64,000 nt of DNA from Fusibacter sp. 3D3 (GTDB lineage: Bacteria; Bacillota; Clostridia; Peptostreptococcales; Acidaminobacteraceae): contig NZ_BDHH01000007.1 of the NCBI RefSeq assembly GCF_001748365.1, positions 1 through 64,000 on the forward strand, written 5' to 3'. The position numbers and the translations under genes were made by a program. The notes below the pieces were generated by a model. That model was not told the DNA's origin, made no database searches, and worked only from the letters and a program-made list of their open reading frames with translations. Shown here piece after piece: positions 17,252-25,983 of the stretch (position 1 is the stretch's first letter; the number at the start of each line of letters is the position of its first letter).

Positions 17252-18652
17252 ATGAGAAAAGGTATGATTATTGCGGGCGCATCAAGCGGCTCTGGGAAAA
17301 CAACAATTTCTATAGGGTTAATGCGGGCCTTTATGAAAAGAGGTTTAGTGGTTCAACCCTTTAAGACTGGACCAGATTATATAGACCCAATGTTTCACAG
17401 AAAAGTTTTAGGAACGTCATCTTACAACCTGCCACTGTGGATGGTGTCAGATGAGACGATTCAATACTTATTCAATAAAAGAAATGAAAACGCAGATATT
17501 TCAATCATTGAAGGGGTTATGGGATATTACGATGGTCATAGTGTAGAAGGCTTTGAAGGGAGCACGGCATATCTTGCCGATTTATTGGATGTATCGGCAC
17601 TGCTCGTTTTTAATGCCAGCAGTATGTCTCTTAGCGCCGCTGCAATTGTGAAGGGATTTGCTGAGTTTAAAACGCCAACAAAGATCAAGGGCGTCATTTT
17701 AAATCAAGTCAACTCGGAGTCACATTATAAGATGTTGAAAGCTGCAATTGAGAAACATACACCGATAAAATGTTATGGCTATTTACCTAACAATAATGCC
17801 GTGGTAATCGAAAGTAGACATTTAGGGTTGTTGCAAGCGGATGAAATTGCGGATTTGAACTCTAAGGTAGATCTGATTGCTGAACAACTTGAAAAAACAG
17901 TAAATTTGGACGCGCTGTATTCAGATTTTGAATATGTTGAAAGGGTATACCATACACCTCCAGAAGTAGACTCTTTATTGTCTGAGATCAAACAGACTTT
18001 AACACTTAGAGGTTCTTTAACGCTTGGTGTTGCTAAAGATCAAGCGTTTTCATTTTATTATGATGAAAATTTAGAGACTTTAGAGGGGCTTGGTATTAAA
18101 ATTAAGTATTTTTCACCGATGTATGATGAATACTTACCTGAACGCATAGATGCGCTTTACTTCGGAGGCGGTTATCCAGAGGTTTTTGCGGCTCAATTAA
18201 GTGCAAATCAAACTTTTAGAGAACAACTTTTTTTAAAGCTAGAAGCCGGAATGCCATGTTATGCTGAATGTGGTGGACTGATGTATCTCACGGATCTTAT
18301 TGAAGATTTAGAGGGGTGGCCCTTTGAGATGGTGGGTTTTTTGGATGCCAATACATTGATGACAAAAAAACTTCAACGCTTTGGTCACACGCATATCAAA
18401 TTGACGCTAGATGCCAGTGAAAAGCTTGGTAAAGCTTATGAGATCACATACAGAGCACACGAATTTCATAAATCTATTCTAGTGACACATCAGCCTATCA
18501 CAAGAATTATCGAAGCGTCGAAAGGCTCTAATACTTGGCAATGTGGGTATTTTAAAGAAAACACATTGGCCACATATGCACATAATCATTTTTACAGTAA
18601 TCTTGAGTTTTTAGTGTTCTTAATAGATTTATGGACTGTTAACAAATTGTAA
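17252..18652 (+). CDS. cbiA: Cobyrinic acid a,c-diamide synthase
   Basis: A 466-residue glutamine-dependent amidotransferase, CobB/CbiA family. The N-terminal P-loop GASSGSGKTTIS is at about residues 9-20, the acid-binding motif FKTGPDYIDPMFH near residues 43-55, and the C-terminal glutaminase domain has the Cys in YAECGGLMYLT and a C-terminal active-site His in TYAHNHF. It amidates the a and c side chains, two steps before CbiP. It is the last gene of the cobalamin operon; no corrin-ring genes (cbiC-L) are seen here, so they must lie elsewhere or the pathway starts from imported corrinoid. Confidence 0.93.
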   Translation: MRKGMIIAGASSGSGKTTISIGLMRAFMKRGLVVQPFKTGPDYIDPMFHRKVLGTSSYNLPLWMVSDETIQYLFNKRNENADISIIEGVMGYYDGHSVEGFEGSTAYLADLLDVSALLVFNASSMSLSAAAIVKGFAEFKTPTKIKGVILNQVNSESHYKMLKAAIEKHTPIKCYGYLPNNNAVVIESRHLGLLQADEIADLNSKVDLIAEQLEKTVNLDALYSDFEYVERVYHTPPEVDSLLSEIKQTLTLRGSLTLGVAKDQAFSFYYDENLETLEGLGIKIKYFSPMYDEYLPERIDALYFGGGYPEVFAAQLSANQTFREQLFLKLEAGMPCYAECGGLMYLTDLIEDLEGWPFEMVGFLDANTLMTKKLQRFGHTHIKLTLDASEKLGKAYEITYRAHEFHKSILVTHQPITRIIEASKGSNTWQCGYFKENTLATYAHNHFYSNLEFLVFLIDLWTVNKL

Positions 18653-18771
18653 CATTCTCAATTCTCTGTTTAATGATTGCTTATTAGGGCATAAACATGA
18701 TGAGTTCTTATATGAATTCTTAAAAATGACAGTAAAATAAGTATACGCACAATTATATGCAGGGGGTCAAT

Positions 18772-19578
18772 ATGGATATTATTAAAAATTCACCGGTTTT
18801 ACAAGCGTTGCTCGCAACTCTTTTTACTTGGTTTCTTACGGCGTTAGGCGCTGGTATTGTTTTTTTCTTTAAAGAAATTAATCGAAAAGTACTTGATATT
18901 ATGCTTGGTTTTGCGGCGGGTGTAATGATTGCAGCTAGTTTCTGGTCGCTCCTTAATCCCGCTATTGAAATGGCGGAACGCAGTGGTCAAATTCCTTGGG
19001 TTCCAGCTGTTGTTGGTTTTATGAGTGGCGGTATATTTCTTTTTTTAATTGATAAGATATTGCCTCATCTTCATAGTGGATTTCCGATGGAAGAAGCTGA
19101 AGGTGTAAAGACCAGTTGGCAGAGAAGTGTTTTGCTCGTCCTTGCAATAACCCTTCATAATATACCTGAAGGACTAGCTGTAGGGGTTGCATTTGGAGCA
19201 CTGGCTGTTGGTTTACCTGAAGCGACTTTAGGCGGCGCTATTGCACTTGCCATTGGAATTGGCATTCAGAATTTTCCTGAGGGTGCAGCGGTTTCTGTAC
19301 CGCTTAGAAGAGAAGGTTTTACCCGAAGAAAAGCATTTTTGTATGGGCAGGCATCGGGCATTGTTGAACCGATTGCAGGTGTAATAGGGGCATTACTAGT
19401 GGTGTCTATGCATTCTATTTTACCCTATGCACTTTCATTTGCGGCTGGTGCAATGATATTTGTTGTTGTGGAGGAATTAATTCCTGAATCCCAACGGGAA
19501 AAAAATACGGATCTTGCAACTATGGGTGCCATGGTTGGTTTTACTGTAATGATGCTCTTAGATGTAGCGCTCGGTTAA
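18772..19578 (+). CDS. ZIP-family divalent metal transporter
   Basis: A 268-residue membrane protein of the ZIP family, importing Zn2+ or another divalent metal. It has eight hydrophobic helices, with the metal-binding helices IV and V marked by [15 protein letters not shown] (about residues 129-143) and [12 protein letters not shown] (about 168-179). The start is at 18772, not 18757, because AGGGGG ahead of it gives normal spacing. It is of the GufA/ZupT subgroup. It is transcribed alone, with a terminator right after. Confidence 0.9.
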   Translation: MDIIKNSPVLQALLATLFTWFLTALGAGIVFFFKEINRKVLDIMLGFAAGVMIAASFWSLLNPAIEMAERSGQIPWVPAVVGFMSGGIFLFLIDKILPHLHSGFPMEEAEGVKTSWQRSVLLVLAITLHNIPEGLAVGVAFGALAVGLPEATLGGAIALAIGIGIQNFPEGAAVSVPLRREGFTRRKAFLYGQASGIVEPIAGVIGALLVVSMHSILPYALSFAAGAMIFVVVEELIPESQREKNTDLATMGAMVGFTVMMLLDVALG

Positions 19579-19600
19579 GTGATGATGAGATAGGATGTCT

Positions 19601-19643
19601 AAAAATACATCTCAAGGGTATATTTCCTTTGAGATGTATTTTT
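19601..19643 (+). terminator. Terminator after the ZIP transporter gene
   Basis: AAATACATCTCAAGG pairs with CCTTTGAGATGTATTT, followed by TTT. The stem is strong and closes the transporter transcript. Confidence 0.8.
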
Positions 19644-19747
19644 GATATAATAGGTATTGAGGAAAAGAAATATAAAATTGGATAACGTTTAGAGACATCA
19701 ATTGTTAAAAAGATATCAGCGTTAATCAAAAAGAAATGAGGGAAGAT

Positions 19748-21526
19748 ATGTCAAATACTAAAAAAGTTTTAATTTTAGGTGGAGGATACGCCGGGGTTAA
19801 GGCAGGGAAAACGCTTCATAAGATTTTTAAACAAAATGAAGCTGTTGAGATTACTTTGATCGATAAACTGCCTTACCACACGCTTATGACAGAACTACAT
19901 GAAGTAGCAGGTCATAGGACGGAACCCGATTCAATACGCATTGACTTAAGAGCAATCTTTAGCGGAAGAAAGGTCAATATCGTCACGGATGAAGTTGAAA
20001 AAATTGATTTTGAGCAAAAGAAGGTCAGTACAACAAGAAAAGTTTTTGATTTTGATTATTTAATTATTGCCTTTGGTTCAAGTACGAATTCTTTTGGAAT
20101 TCCAGGGATTGAGACGTATGCGTATACATTGTGGTCATATGATGATGCGATGAAAATTAGACATCAGGTTGAGAAAATGTTTCAATTGGCAGCCATTGAG
20201 GACGATGAAGAAACAAGACGTCAAATGCTTACTTTTGCAGTTGTCGGTGGCGGGTTTACTGGTGTTGAAATGGCAGGTGAACTCGGAGAGGCCAAAAAAC
20301 ATCTTTCTGAGAAATACGGCATTAATCAAGATGAGGTTACAATTTATAATATTGAGGCCACTTCGAGAATTTTAAATACTTTAGAAGACGATCGACAAGT
20401 TAAAAAAGTTGAAAGAAGATTTAAAAGATTAGGGGTTACTCTGTTAAAAGATGCAGCTATTGTGAATGTAATGCCCGACAAATTTGAGCTAAAAGACGGC
20501 CGTGTAATCGCTTGTAATACTTTGATTTGGGGTGCTGGTATAAAAGTGAACAATTTTGTCGGTTCATTGGGCCTTAAAGCGGGCAGAGCAGGTAGAGTTG
20601 ATGTAAATGAATATATGCAAACCGCTGAATATGCAAACGTCTTTGTAGCAGGGGACAATACACATTATGAAGATGCAGATGGATTATTACCTCAAATTGT
20701 TGAAGCGGCTGAACAATCAGGTCATACAGCAGCTGAAAATATTGCCAATTTAATTAATGAGAAACCGCTTCAGCCTCATAAGCAAGTTTATCATGGATTC
20801 ATGGTATCGGTTGGATCTAGATATTGCGTATCTGATAATAATGGTTTAAAATTATCCGGATTTTTCTCAATGCTTGTCAAGCATTTAGTCAATTTCTATT
20901 ATTTATTTACAGTGAGTGGTGTTGCTCAGCTCTTTGAATATTGGAGACATGAATTTTTTCATATTAAAAATAACCGTTCTTTCTTAGGCGGTCATTTTTC
21001 AAAAGCATCACCTAATTTTTGGTTAGTGCCACTTAGAATGTTTTTAGGTTTTATGTGGGTGATTGAAGGTGTTAATAAAATTAATGAGGGTTGGTTAGTG
21101 AGCGCTAAAATGATTGCTTCTGATGCAGTAAGTCAGGCAACAGAACAAGTCGCTGAAGGCGCAACTTATGCAGAGCCTTTATTAAAAGAAGTGCCTGGTA
21201 TTGTACAGTGGATGATTGATAAGCTGATTGCGCCACATGCAGTTGTTTTTCAAACGATGATGGTTTTTGCTGAAATTGCATTTGGGTTGATGCTCATAGT
21301 GGGCTTATTTACTTTTATATCTGCAATTGCAACGACTGGAATGACTGTGGCAATTACCTTGACGGGTATGTCTGATGCGTCTATACTTTGGTATTTCTTT
21401 GGTGGGATTGCTATGATCGCTGGGGCAGGAAGTACTTTTGGATGTGACTACTATGTCTTACCGCCGCTTAAAAGAGGGTGGAAACGTACAGCGATTGCGA
21501 AAAAATCATATCTCTATTTTCACTAA
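19748..21526 (+). CDS. ndh: Type II NADH dehydrogenase with membrane DoxX-like C-terminal domain
   Basis: A 592-residue flavoprotein that would transfer electrons from NADH to quinone without pumping protons. The FAD-binding motif ILGGGYAGVKAGKTL is near residues 10-24 and the NADH-binding motif AVVGGGFTGVEMAGEL near residues 160-175. The second FAD site is VFVAGDNTHYE. Residues about 400-592 add a membrane part with several hydrophobic helices (for example ALTLTGMSDASILWYFFGG-like segments) that resemble DoxX-type domains, not found in the shorter Ndh enzymes. Start at 19748 with GAGGGA ahead. Confidence 0.85.
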   Translation: MSNTKKVLILGGGYAGVKAGKTLHKIFKQNEAVEITLIDKLPYHTLMTELHEVAGHRTEPDSIRIDLRAIFSGRKVNIVTDEVEKIDFEQKKVSTTRKVFDFDYLIIAFGSSTNSFGIPGIETYAYTLWSYDDAMKIRHQVEKMFQLAAIEDDEETRRQMLTFAVVGGGFTGVEMAGELGEAKKHLSEKYGINQDEVTIYNIEATSRILNTLEDDRQVKKVERRFKRLGVTLLKDAAIVNVMPDKFELKDGRVIACNTLIWGAGIKVNNFVGSLGLKAGRAGRVDVNEYMQTAEYANVFVAGDNTHYEDADGLLPQIVEAAEQSGHTAAENIANLINEKPLQPHKQVYHGFMVSVGSRYCVSDNNGLKLSGFFSMLVKHLVNFYYLFTVSGVAQLFEYWRHEFFHIKNNRSFLGGHFSKASPNFWLVPLRMFLGFMWVIEGVNKINEGWLVSAKMIASDAVSQATEQVAEGATYAEPLLKEVPGIVQWMIDKLIAPHAVVFQTMMVFAEIAFGLMLIVGLFTFISAIATTGMTVAITLTGMSDASILWYFFGGIAMIAGAGSTFGCDYYVLPPLKRGWKRTAIAKKSYLYFH

Positions 21527-21560
21527 GATTATTGGGGATATGATTATGACGTATTAATAC

Positions 21561-21592
21561 TAAATCGTATTTGCTTTGCAAATACGATTTTC
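21561..21592 (+). terminator. Hairpin between ndh and the NusG_II gene
   Basis: AAATCGTATTTGC/GCAAATACGATTT with a TTT loop forms a strong stem. The T-run after it is weak (TTTTCT), so it could be a partial terminator or an mRNA-processing hairpin. Confidence 0.6.
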
Positions 21593-21624
21593 TAACGATT
21601 CAAGTACAAAAGGATGCATATTAA

Positions 21625-22005
21625 ATGAAAAAAAACGATGTGATTTTAATCGTAATTGTTTTGTTATTAGGTGTAGTTTCTTATGGAATTATTAATTTTA
21701 TGAAGAAAGATGTCGGGGATGATCTTAGGGTCATTATCAAGCATAGGGGGGTTGTTGTAAAGGAATACCCTTTTGATGATTTGACGAGAGAAACTTATGT
21801 CTTAGATGTCGAAGGTGAAATAAATGTGGTTCAAATTGAAAAGGGATTGGTCTCGTTATCCGAGGCTAACTGTCAAGATTTGATTTGTGTAAAGACGGGC
21901 TCGATTTCTAAACCAGGTGAAATAATTGTATGTTTGCCGCACAAATTCACAGTTGAAATTGTCTCGAATGAAAACCTAAGTGAAATAGACGATATAGTGG
22001 AGTAG
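21625..22005 (+). CDS. NusG domain II-containing protein
   Basis: A 126-residue protein with an N-terminal membrane helix (about residues 5-26) and a C-terminal NusG_II domain (about 40-120), with the conserved CQDLICVKTGSISKPGEIIVCLPHK. This is the usual membrane-anchored NusG_II protein that clusters with a Gx transporter and a polyprenyl synthase in Clostridia, as here. It is not the NusG elongation factor. The next gene begins only three bases on, so they are one unit. Molecular role unknown. Confidence 0.85.
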   Translation: MKKNDVILIVIVLLLGVVSYGIINFMKKDVGDDLRVIIKHRGVVVKEYPFDDLTRETYVLDVEGEINVVQIEKGLVSLSEANCQDLICVKTGSISKPGEIIVCLPHKFTVEIVSNENLSEIDDIVE

Positions 22006-22008
22006 CGA

Positions 22009-22536
22009 ATGCGTAAAGTAAATAAATCTATAGATACAAGAAAATTAGTTCTAATTTCAGTCTTAGTGGCACAAGGCATGGTACTAGGGTATATAGAAAA
22101 AATGCTTCCCATTCCCTTTATAGTGCCTGGCGCTAAATTGGGACTTGCAAATATAGTCACATTAACGGCAGTTTATTTTTTGAACTTTAGAGCGTCGGCC
22201 GCAGTTGTTTTATTAAGAGTTTTATTGACTGCAGTGACATTTGGGTCCATTTCGAGTTTTTTGTATAGTCTGTCAGGCGGTGTTTTGAGTCTAATGGCGA
22301 TGGCCGGTTTATTAAAAGTTTTTAAAAATGAGATGAGCTTAATCAGTGTTAGCATCATCGGTTCTATTTCACATAATGTGGGGCAATTAATGGTTGCAGC
22401 GCTTATTATTCATAATGTGCTTATATTAACTTATTTGCCTTTTTTGTTAATTGTAGCAGTGCCGACGGGAATCTTTGTAGGACTTGTTGCAAAAGCCTTA
22501 ATTCAGTATTTAGAGAAAACAAATTTTATCAGATAA
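22009..22536 (+). CDS. Gx transporter family protein (heptaprenyl diphosphate synthase component I-like)
   Basis: A 175-residue membrane protein with five or six helices, of the family often annotated as heptaprenyl diphosphate synthase component I. The conserved patterns LPIPFIVPGAKLGLANIVTL (near residue 28) and GSISHNVGQLMVAALI (near 117) are visible. The family is probably an ECF-type S component or transport-like protein and not the enzyme, a name it got from its gene position. It is next to the polyprenyl synthase. Confidence 0.85.
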   Translation: MRKVNKSIDTRKLVLISVLVAQGMVLGYIEKMLPIPFIVPGAKLGLANIVTLTAVYFLNFRASAAVVLLRVLLTAVTFGSISSFLYSLSGGVLSLMAMAGLLKVFKNEMSLISVSIIGSISHNVGQLMVAALIIHNVLILTYLPFLLIVAVPTGIFVGLVAKALIQYLEKTNFIR

Positions 22537-22557
22537 ATTAGAACTAAAGGGGGTAAA

Positions 22558-23517
22558 ATGTCCTTTAATTTGGAAGTTGAAGAAGATATAGAAGCACTTT
22601 ATCATTTTTTACAAAATGAATTAAAAAGGGTGAAATACCGCATTAATTCGCAGACCCGTTCTAAGTTTATAGAGGTTCAGAGCATAATTGAAGATGTGAT
22701 GCACAATGAAGGCAAAATGCTTAGACCGTTTCTCGTATTGCTCAGTGCACAGTTTGGTCATTATGAGGCAGAGAAAATACAAAAACTTGCTGGAGCAGTG
22801 GAAATATTGCATATGGCCACTCTAGTACATGATGATATTATTGATGAAGCAAAGTTAAGACGGCGTAAACCTTCAATACAAAGCAAATATGGTAAAAATA
22901 TGGCAGTCTATACAGGGGATTATTTACTGGCAAAATCCATTGGTATTCTAAACGATGAGCATTTTGATCCCAGCAATGTAAGACAGCTTTCTCAAGCAAT
23001 TTCAAAAATATGCGAAAGTGAAATCATACAGTACCAAAATAGATTTAAAGCGCTGAGCATTAAAAATTATCTAAAAGTGATCTCGGGTAAAACAGCAGCG
23101 CTTTTTGCTGTGAGTTTATATGTTGGCGCCCTTGAGAGTGACTGCGATGAAAAACTAGCGAAGCAGTTAGGGCGGATCGGTTATGAGATTGGGATGGCTT
23201 TTCAGATTATCGATGATCTTTTAGATTTTGATGAAAATCAACAGAAAATTGGAAAAAGTACGCTTTTGGATTTTAAAAACGGTTATTTTACGATTCCAAT
23301 TCTATTTGCACTAAAAGAAAAGAAGGTTAATTTAGAAGACTATTCTAAAGCCGATTTAATCGATTTTGTCAGACTAAATAATGGATTGACGTCTGCAAAG
23401 CGTTTAGCAAAAAAATACACACAACGTGCGTTTGTGCGAATTGATTCATTAGAACCTTGTCATGCAAAAAAGGTTTTAAGGCAGTTTTCGAAACACTTAT
23501 TGGAGCGTGATTATTAA
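22558..23517 (+). CDS. hepT: Polyprenyl diphosphate synthase (heptaprenyl type)
   Basis: A 319-residue trans-prenyl synthase that lengthens isopentenyl units into the side chain of menaquinone. The first aspartate-rich motif is VHDDIIDEA (about residues 91-99) and the second is QIIDDLLDFD (about 218-227). The chain length product cannot be read safely. It may serve the quinone that the NADH dehydrogenase upstream reduces. A strong GGGGGT-type ribosome binding site is just before ATG. Confidence 0.88.
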   Translation: MSFNLEVEEDIEALYHFLQNELKRVKYRINSQTRSKFIEVQSIIEDVMHNEGKMLRPFLVLLSAQFGHYEAEKIQKLAGAVEILHMATLVHDDIIDEAKLRRRKPSIQSKYGKNMAVYTGDYLLAKSIGILNDEHFDPSNVRQLSQAISKICESEIIQYQNRFKALSIKNYLKVISGKTAALFAVSLYVGALESDCDEKLAKQLGRIGYEIGMAFQIIDDLLDFDENQQKIGKSTLLDFKNGYFTIPILFALKEKKVNLEDYSKADLIDFVRLNNGLTSAKRLAKKYTQRAFVRIDSLEPCHAKKVLRQFSKHLLERDY

Positions 23518-23571
23518 AGTAGCTTATCTTAAAAGGACTACAGGTATTCTGAATGATTGCCTGCAGTGGCA

Positions 23572-23628
23572 TAAAAAAACACACGCTGTAATCATAACTC
23601 TATGTCATGATTACAGCGTGTGTTTTTT
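23572..23628. terminator. Bidirectional terminator between hepT and msrC
   Basis: AACACACGCTGTAATCAT pairs with ATGATTACAGCGTGTGTT (18 bp) with an 11-base loop and T-runs on both strands. It lies between converging genes. Confidence 0.9.
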
Positions 23629-23649
23629 AAATTAAGGATTTCTTTTATC

Positions 23650-24144
23650 TTATTTTGGCCATAAAATTGTCTTTGAGAGATAGTGTGCAATTTCTTCTAA
23701 ATAGATTTGATCGGTTTCACTGAAACGCCCAATTTCAGGGCTATCAATATCAAGGACACCAATGAGTTGATTGTCTTTGAATAAGGGCAGAACGATTTCA
23801 CTATTTGAAAAGAGATCACAGGCAATATGTCCTGGAAATTGATGCACATCTTTTACGACTATGGTCTTTTGGGTTTCGGCACTCGTGCCACAAACGCCTT
23901 CGCCAATTTTAATTGTAGTTACCGCAGGTTTGCCCCAAAATGGCCCTAATTTGAGTTGATTGTCTTTCATGAGGTAAAACCCAACCCAGTTTAAGTCGTG
24001 CAGTAGAAAGCCTACAGTCGCAGCAGCATTGGCAGCATTAGCTACCCAATCGGTTTCGCCTTCCAAAAATGATTTAATGTTCTCTAAAATATAAGGATAT
24101 AGTAGTTCCGGTTCTTGATGATCACTCGGATAGATACAAGCCAT
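23650..24144 (-). CDS. Free methionine-(R)-sulfoxide reductase-like GAF protein
   Basis: A 164-residue GAF-domain protein of the fRMsr (YebR/MsrC) type, which reduces free methionine-R-sulfoxide. The motif DVHQFPGHIACD and the block GVLDIDSPEIGRF are diagnostic. Three cysteines are conserved in the Escherichia coli enzyme (84, 94 and 118). The counterparts of Cys94 (GVCGT) and Cys118 (HIAC) are present. The counterpart of Cys84 is Val (GKPAV). Activity may therefore use a different Cys pair. ATG at 24144 has GGAGGG ahead. The truncated repeat copy B lies just upstream. Confidence 0.88.
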   Translation of the reverse strand: MACIYPSDHQEPELLYPYILENIKSFLEGETDWVANAANAAATVGFLLHDLNWVGFYLMKDNQLKLGPFWGKPAVTTIKIGEGVCGTSAETQKTIVVKDVHQFPGHIACDLFSNSEIVLPLFKDNQLIGVLDIDSPEIGRFSETDQIYLEEIAHYLSKTILWPK

Positions 24145-24176
24145 ATATAATCCCTCCTATTGTTTTTGGTTATACT

Positions 24177-24250
24177 AAACGCCCACTGAATGCAATCCGA
24201 TAGGATTGTGCAAGGTTACAAAGGTAGCGAAGCGGACTGAGTATACGCTT
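24177..24250 (+). repeat. Structured repeat element, copy B (5' truncated)
   Basis: The 3' half of the repeat seen at 3797 and 55448: it starts in the loop of the second hairpin and then shares GCAATCCGATAGGATTGTGC, the P1 3' strand CAAGGTTAC, and the conserved AGCGAAGCGGACTGAGTATACGCTT. The left half, with the CCCCCACTT hairpin, is missing, so the closing helix cannot form. It lies upstream of the minus-strand GAF gene, in its leader region but in antisense orientation. Confidence 0.85.
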
Positions 24251-24277
24251 AAAAAAACTAATGAATATCTTTAATCC

Positions 24278-24312
24278 AAAAAAAGCAGCTGCTTTTGCAG
24301 ATGCTTTTTTAG
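24278..24312 (-). terminator. Terminator after greA
   Basis: On the minus strand the stem AAAGCATCTGC/GCAGCTGCTTT is followed by T-run, just after the greA stop. Confidence 0.75.
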
Positions 24313-24321
24313 TTTAAATGA

Positions 24322-24783
24322 TTAAATTACTTCTAGAATTTCGATGCTGACAGCGCCGTTTGGTGACATGAATTCAACCTGAGCACCAGCTCTTTTCCCC
24401 ATGAGTGCATTTCCAATAGGAGATTCGTTAGAAATTTTAGAATCGAGTGGATCGGATTCAATTTTAGTCACAATCTCAATAGTTTCAACCTCTTTTGTGT
24501 CTAAATATTTAATCTTTACAGTAGAATTGATACTTACAGCATCTTTCTCTGTAGACGCTTGAACTAATTCATAACTATCAAGAATTTCCTTAAGTTTAAG
24601 TATTTCAGTTTCATTATGAGATTGAGCTTCTCTCGCTGCATGATATTCTGCATTTTCAGATAGATCCCCAAACCCTCTAGCTTGTTTGATTTCTTCTGAA
24701 ATCTCATGTCTTTTGAGTATAAGTTCATCGTATTCTTTTTGTAATTTAATAAGTGCAGCTTCAGTTAATAAAGTTTTCTTCAT
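24322..24783 (-). CDS. greA: Transcription elongation factor GreA
   Basis: A 153-residue cleavage factor that rescues backtracked RNA polymerase. The N-terminal coiled coil (about residues 5-75) carries the signature HEISEEIKQARGFGDLSENAEYHAA, ending in the acidic tip DLSENAEY. The C-terminal FKBP-like domain has SPIGNALMGKRAGAQVEF (about residues 121-138). Length is close to the family norm of 158. Good AGGGGAGATGGCG ribosome binding site before the ATG. Confidence 0.94.
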   Translation of the reverse strand: MKKTLLTEAALIKLQKEYDELILKRHEISEEIKQARGFGDLSENAEYHAAREAQSHNETEILKLKEILDSYELVQASTEKDAVSINSTVKIKYLDTKEVETIEIVTKIESDPLDSKISNESPIGNALMGKRAGAQVEFMSPNGAVSIEILEVI

Positions 24784-24859
24784 ACCGCCATCTCCCCTAA
24801 AATAGTTTGAACATATTATATAGTATCAAATTACAGGTTGTTTGTAAATTACATTTTTT

Positions 24860-24888
24860 TTTACAGGCATTATTTTTTTTGATATAAT
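24860..24888 (+). promoter_or_regulatory. SigA-type promoter of the lipoprotein gene
   Basis: TTTACA at 24860-24865 and TATAAT at 24883-24888 are 17 bases apart, about 40 bases before the ATG at 24929. Confidence 0.7.
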
Positions 24889-24928
24889 AGAATGAGCATT
24901 TTAATTCAAATTTAAAAGAGGGCAATAG

Positions 24929-25936
24929 ATGCGTATAAGATGGGGATTAATGATCCTAATGAGTTTATTAATTTGTACAGCGTGTAATCATTCAAATGAA
25001 CAAATGGGTTATGATCCGGATCTCTTATCCTATATGGTTTCTGAACCGGCGCGCTATTATGGAGAAGGACAATACTACCATGAAATTCAAAAGATAGAAA
25101 GCACAGCGCTTGATAAGCAATATAGGATTGAAGCGTCTGGAGAAATCAAAGATACGTCCATTGGAAAGACTTATATTGATTACGCATTTAACTATCAATT
25201 TTTGATTACAGATCAAATGATACTTCAAACCCTCAACAATAATAGACTCAATGATTCTGATTTTAAAGAAATCGAATTATTGCGTTTGCCACTTGAAGTG
25301 GGGCATACTTGGACATTTAATGCGGTTATGTTCAATGATAAAACGGTGAAAATGACTGCTGAAATATTTGAGGTGAATGATACAAGTGATGAAATAAAGG
25401 TTCGGTATACTGCTAATGGCTACGTTGAAACACGGTTTTTTAAAAAGAAGTTCGGGGTGACTGATTTTATAAAAGAAGTGGCATACAAAGATGTAAAAGC
25501 AATAAGTGGATTTCATTTGGAAGAAGGTAAAAAAATCGGTTTGCCGAGATCTGAAAGTAAAATCAAGGAAAATTCGAATGAAGAAAACGCTTTTGCCGAC
25601 ATCAATGAGGTGAATGTAACGCCAGTAGAACACGATCTGATTTTGGGATTCAATCAAAATTACGAAAAGAAGATAAAGTTGGAAACCGATAATTTGTTGG
25701 ATTATATAATGCCAGAATCACCTGCAAGCGAAAAAATTGACAATTTAAAGTTTGTTGACGTTGGCACGTTTAATTTTATGAAATTTAAAGTTAAATCGAA
25801 GACAACGGTAGGCGATTTAAGTACGATAGAGGTTGTAGAATTGTACGATCTGGGGAATGATCAATCCATCTTAAATACTGTAACTTATACCTTGAAAATA
25901 TATGGAGATCAGCTCATGATCTATGATTTTGAATAG
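24929..25936 (+). CDS. Putative lipoprotein of unknown function
   Basis: A 335-residue protein that I do not recognise. The first 19 residues form a lipoprotein signal peptide with a lipobox-like ICTAC, so the mature protein would start at that cysteine and stay on the outer face of the membrane. The rest is hydrophilic and rich in beta-type segments and charged residues, with no membrane helix and no catalytic motif I can name. It has its own promoter and a strong hairpin after its stop. RBS AGAGGG. Confidence 0.6.
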   Translation: MRIRWGLMILMSLLICTACNHSNEQMGYDPDLLSYMVSEPARYYGEGQYYHEIQKIESTALDKQYRIEASGEIKDTSIGKTYIDYAFNYQFLITDQMILQTLNNNRLNDSDFKEIELLRLPLEVGHTWTFNAVMFNDKTVKMTAEIFEVNDTSDEIKVRYTANGYVETRFFKKKFGVTDFIKEVAYKDVKAISGFHLEEGKKIGLPRSESKIKENSNEENAFADINEVNVTPVEHDLILGFNQNYEKKIKLETDNLLDYIMPESPASEKIDNLKFVDVGTFNFMKFKVKSKTTVGDLSTIEVVELYDLGNDQSILNTVTYTLKIYGDQLMIYDFE

Positions 25937-25938
25937 TA

Positions 25939-25980
25939 AACCCCGTTATTGATAATCTGAGGCATATCAACAACGGGGTC
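25939..25980. terminator. Hairpin between the lipoprotein and the GGDEF gene
   Basis: AACCCCGTTATTGATA pairs with TATCAACAACGGGGT and separates two converging genes. T-runs are short, so it is only a probable terminator. Confidence 0.6.
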
Positions 25981-25983
25981 GGT

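Noticed and set aside
19578-19748. Promoter with -10 TATAAT near 19647 for ndh
   Set aside because: The -10 box is good, but no convincing -35 at 16-18 bases was found, so it is not listed.
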